Assembly (NCBI GenBank): GCA_937912045.1
Contig: CALDPI010000200.1
Span: forward strand, 1 to 6,893
Length of the DNA stretch: 6,893 bases
Reading direction: 5' to 3'
DNA from: an uncultured Clostridia bacterium
GTDB taxonomy: Bacteria; Bacillota; Clostridia; Oscillospirales; Acutalibacteraceae
Shown here: positions 6,862 through 6,893 of the stretch, piece after piece
Layout of the letters: each line of letters starts with the position of its first letter
Numbering within the stretch: position 1 is the stretch's first letter
Notes under the pieces: generated by a model
What the model was told of the DNA's origin: nothing
The model's database searches: none
Seen by the model: the letters and a program-made list of their open reading frames with translations, nothing else
Position numbers and translations under genes: made by a program

Positions 6862-6893
6862 CGACGGCAGAGCCGGCGGAAAAAACCGCTCGG

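Noticed and set aside
1..6893. CRISPR array, tRNA, insertion sequence, prophage or defence system
   Set aside because: I saw no spaced direct repeats, tRNA-like folds, transposase or integrase motifs, or terminal repeats. All long conserved frames are explained by the four housekeeping or envelope genes.

Overview
The window carries four protein genes, all on the minus strand, with short AT-rich gaps that contain recognisable promoters, terminators and one riboswitch. Gene content (type III glutamine synthetase, a ThiT-type thiamine transporter subunit under a TPP riboswitch, a class Ic-like aspartate aminotransferase and a YfhO-family membrane protein) together with sigma-A-like promoters and strong GGAGG-type ribosome binding sites points to a low-to-mid GC Firmicute, most likely a gut-type Clostridia (Oscillospiraceae/Lachnospiraceae-like). 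This taxonomic guess rests on family resemblance and was not checked by a search.

Layout in coordinate order. 1-1973 (minus): glnN, type III glutamine synthetase, cut at its 3' end by the left edge; its promoter is at 2003-2031, and a perfect 25-nt palindrome lies further upstream at 2073-2097. 2147-2170: intrinsic terminator of the next gene. 2178-3458 (minus): PLP-dependent aspartate aminotransferase, promoter at 3491-3520. 3533-3560: terminator with a GC stem flanked by A7/T7. 3562-4116 (minus): thiT, substrate-binding subunit of the ECF thiamine transporter. Its roughly 185-nt leader holds a TPP riboswitch (about 4199-4290) and a strong terminator hairpin (4151-4177). 4315-6861 (minus): large YfhO-like polytopic membrane protein whose frame stays open to the right edge. 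There is no gene-free stretch longer than about 205 bases.

Transcription runs from high to low coordinates. Each of glnN, the aminotransferase and thiT has its own promoter, and the aminotransferase and thiT each have their own terminator, so the three look monocistronic rather than forming an operon. glnN (ammonia into glutamine) and the aminotransferase (amino-group transfer between glutamate and oxaloacetate) fit together as central nitrogen metabolism. thiT is a separate vitamin-salvage unit switched off by thiamine pyrophosphate. The YfhO-like gene is a cell-envelope gene; its last codons double as the -35 box and spacer of the thiT promoter.

I found no CRISPR array, tRNA, rRNA, insertion sequence, phage gene or new multi-gene system. 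The most interesting material is regulatory: the mutually exclusive pairings in the thiT leader, the thiT promoter embedded in the preceding gene, and the unexplained palindrome upstream of glnN.
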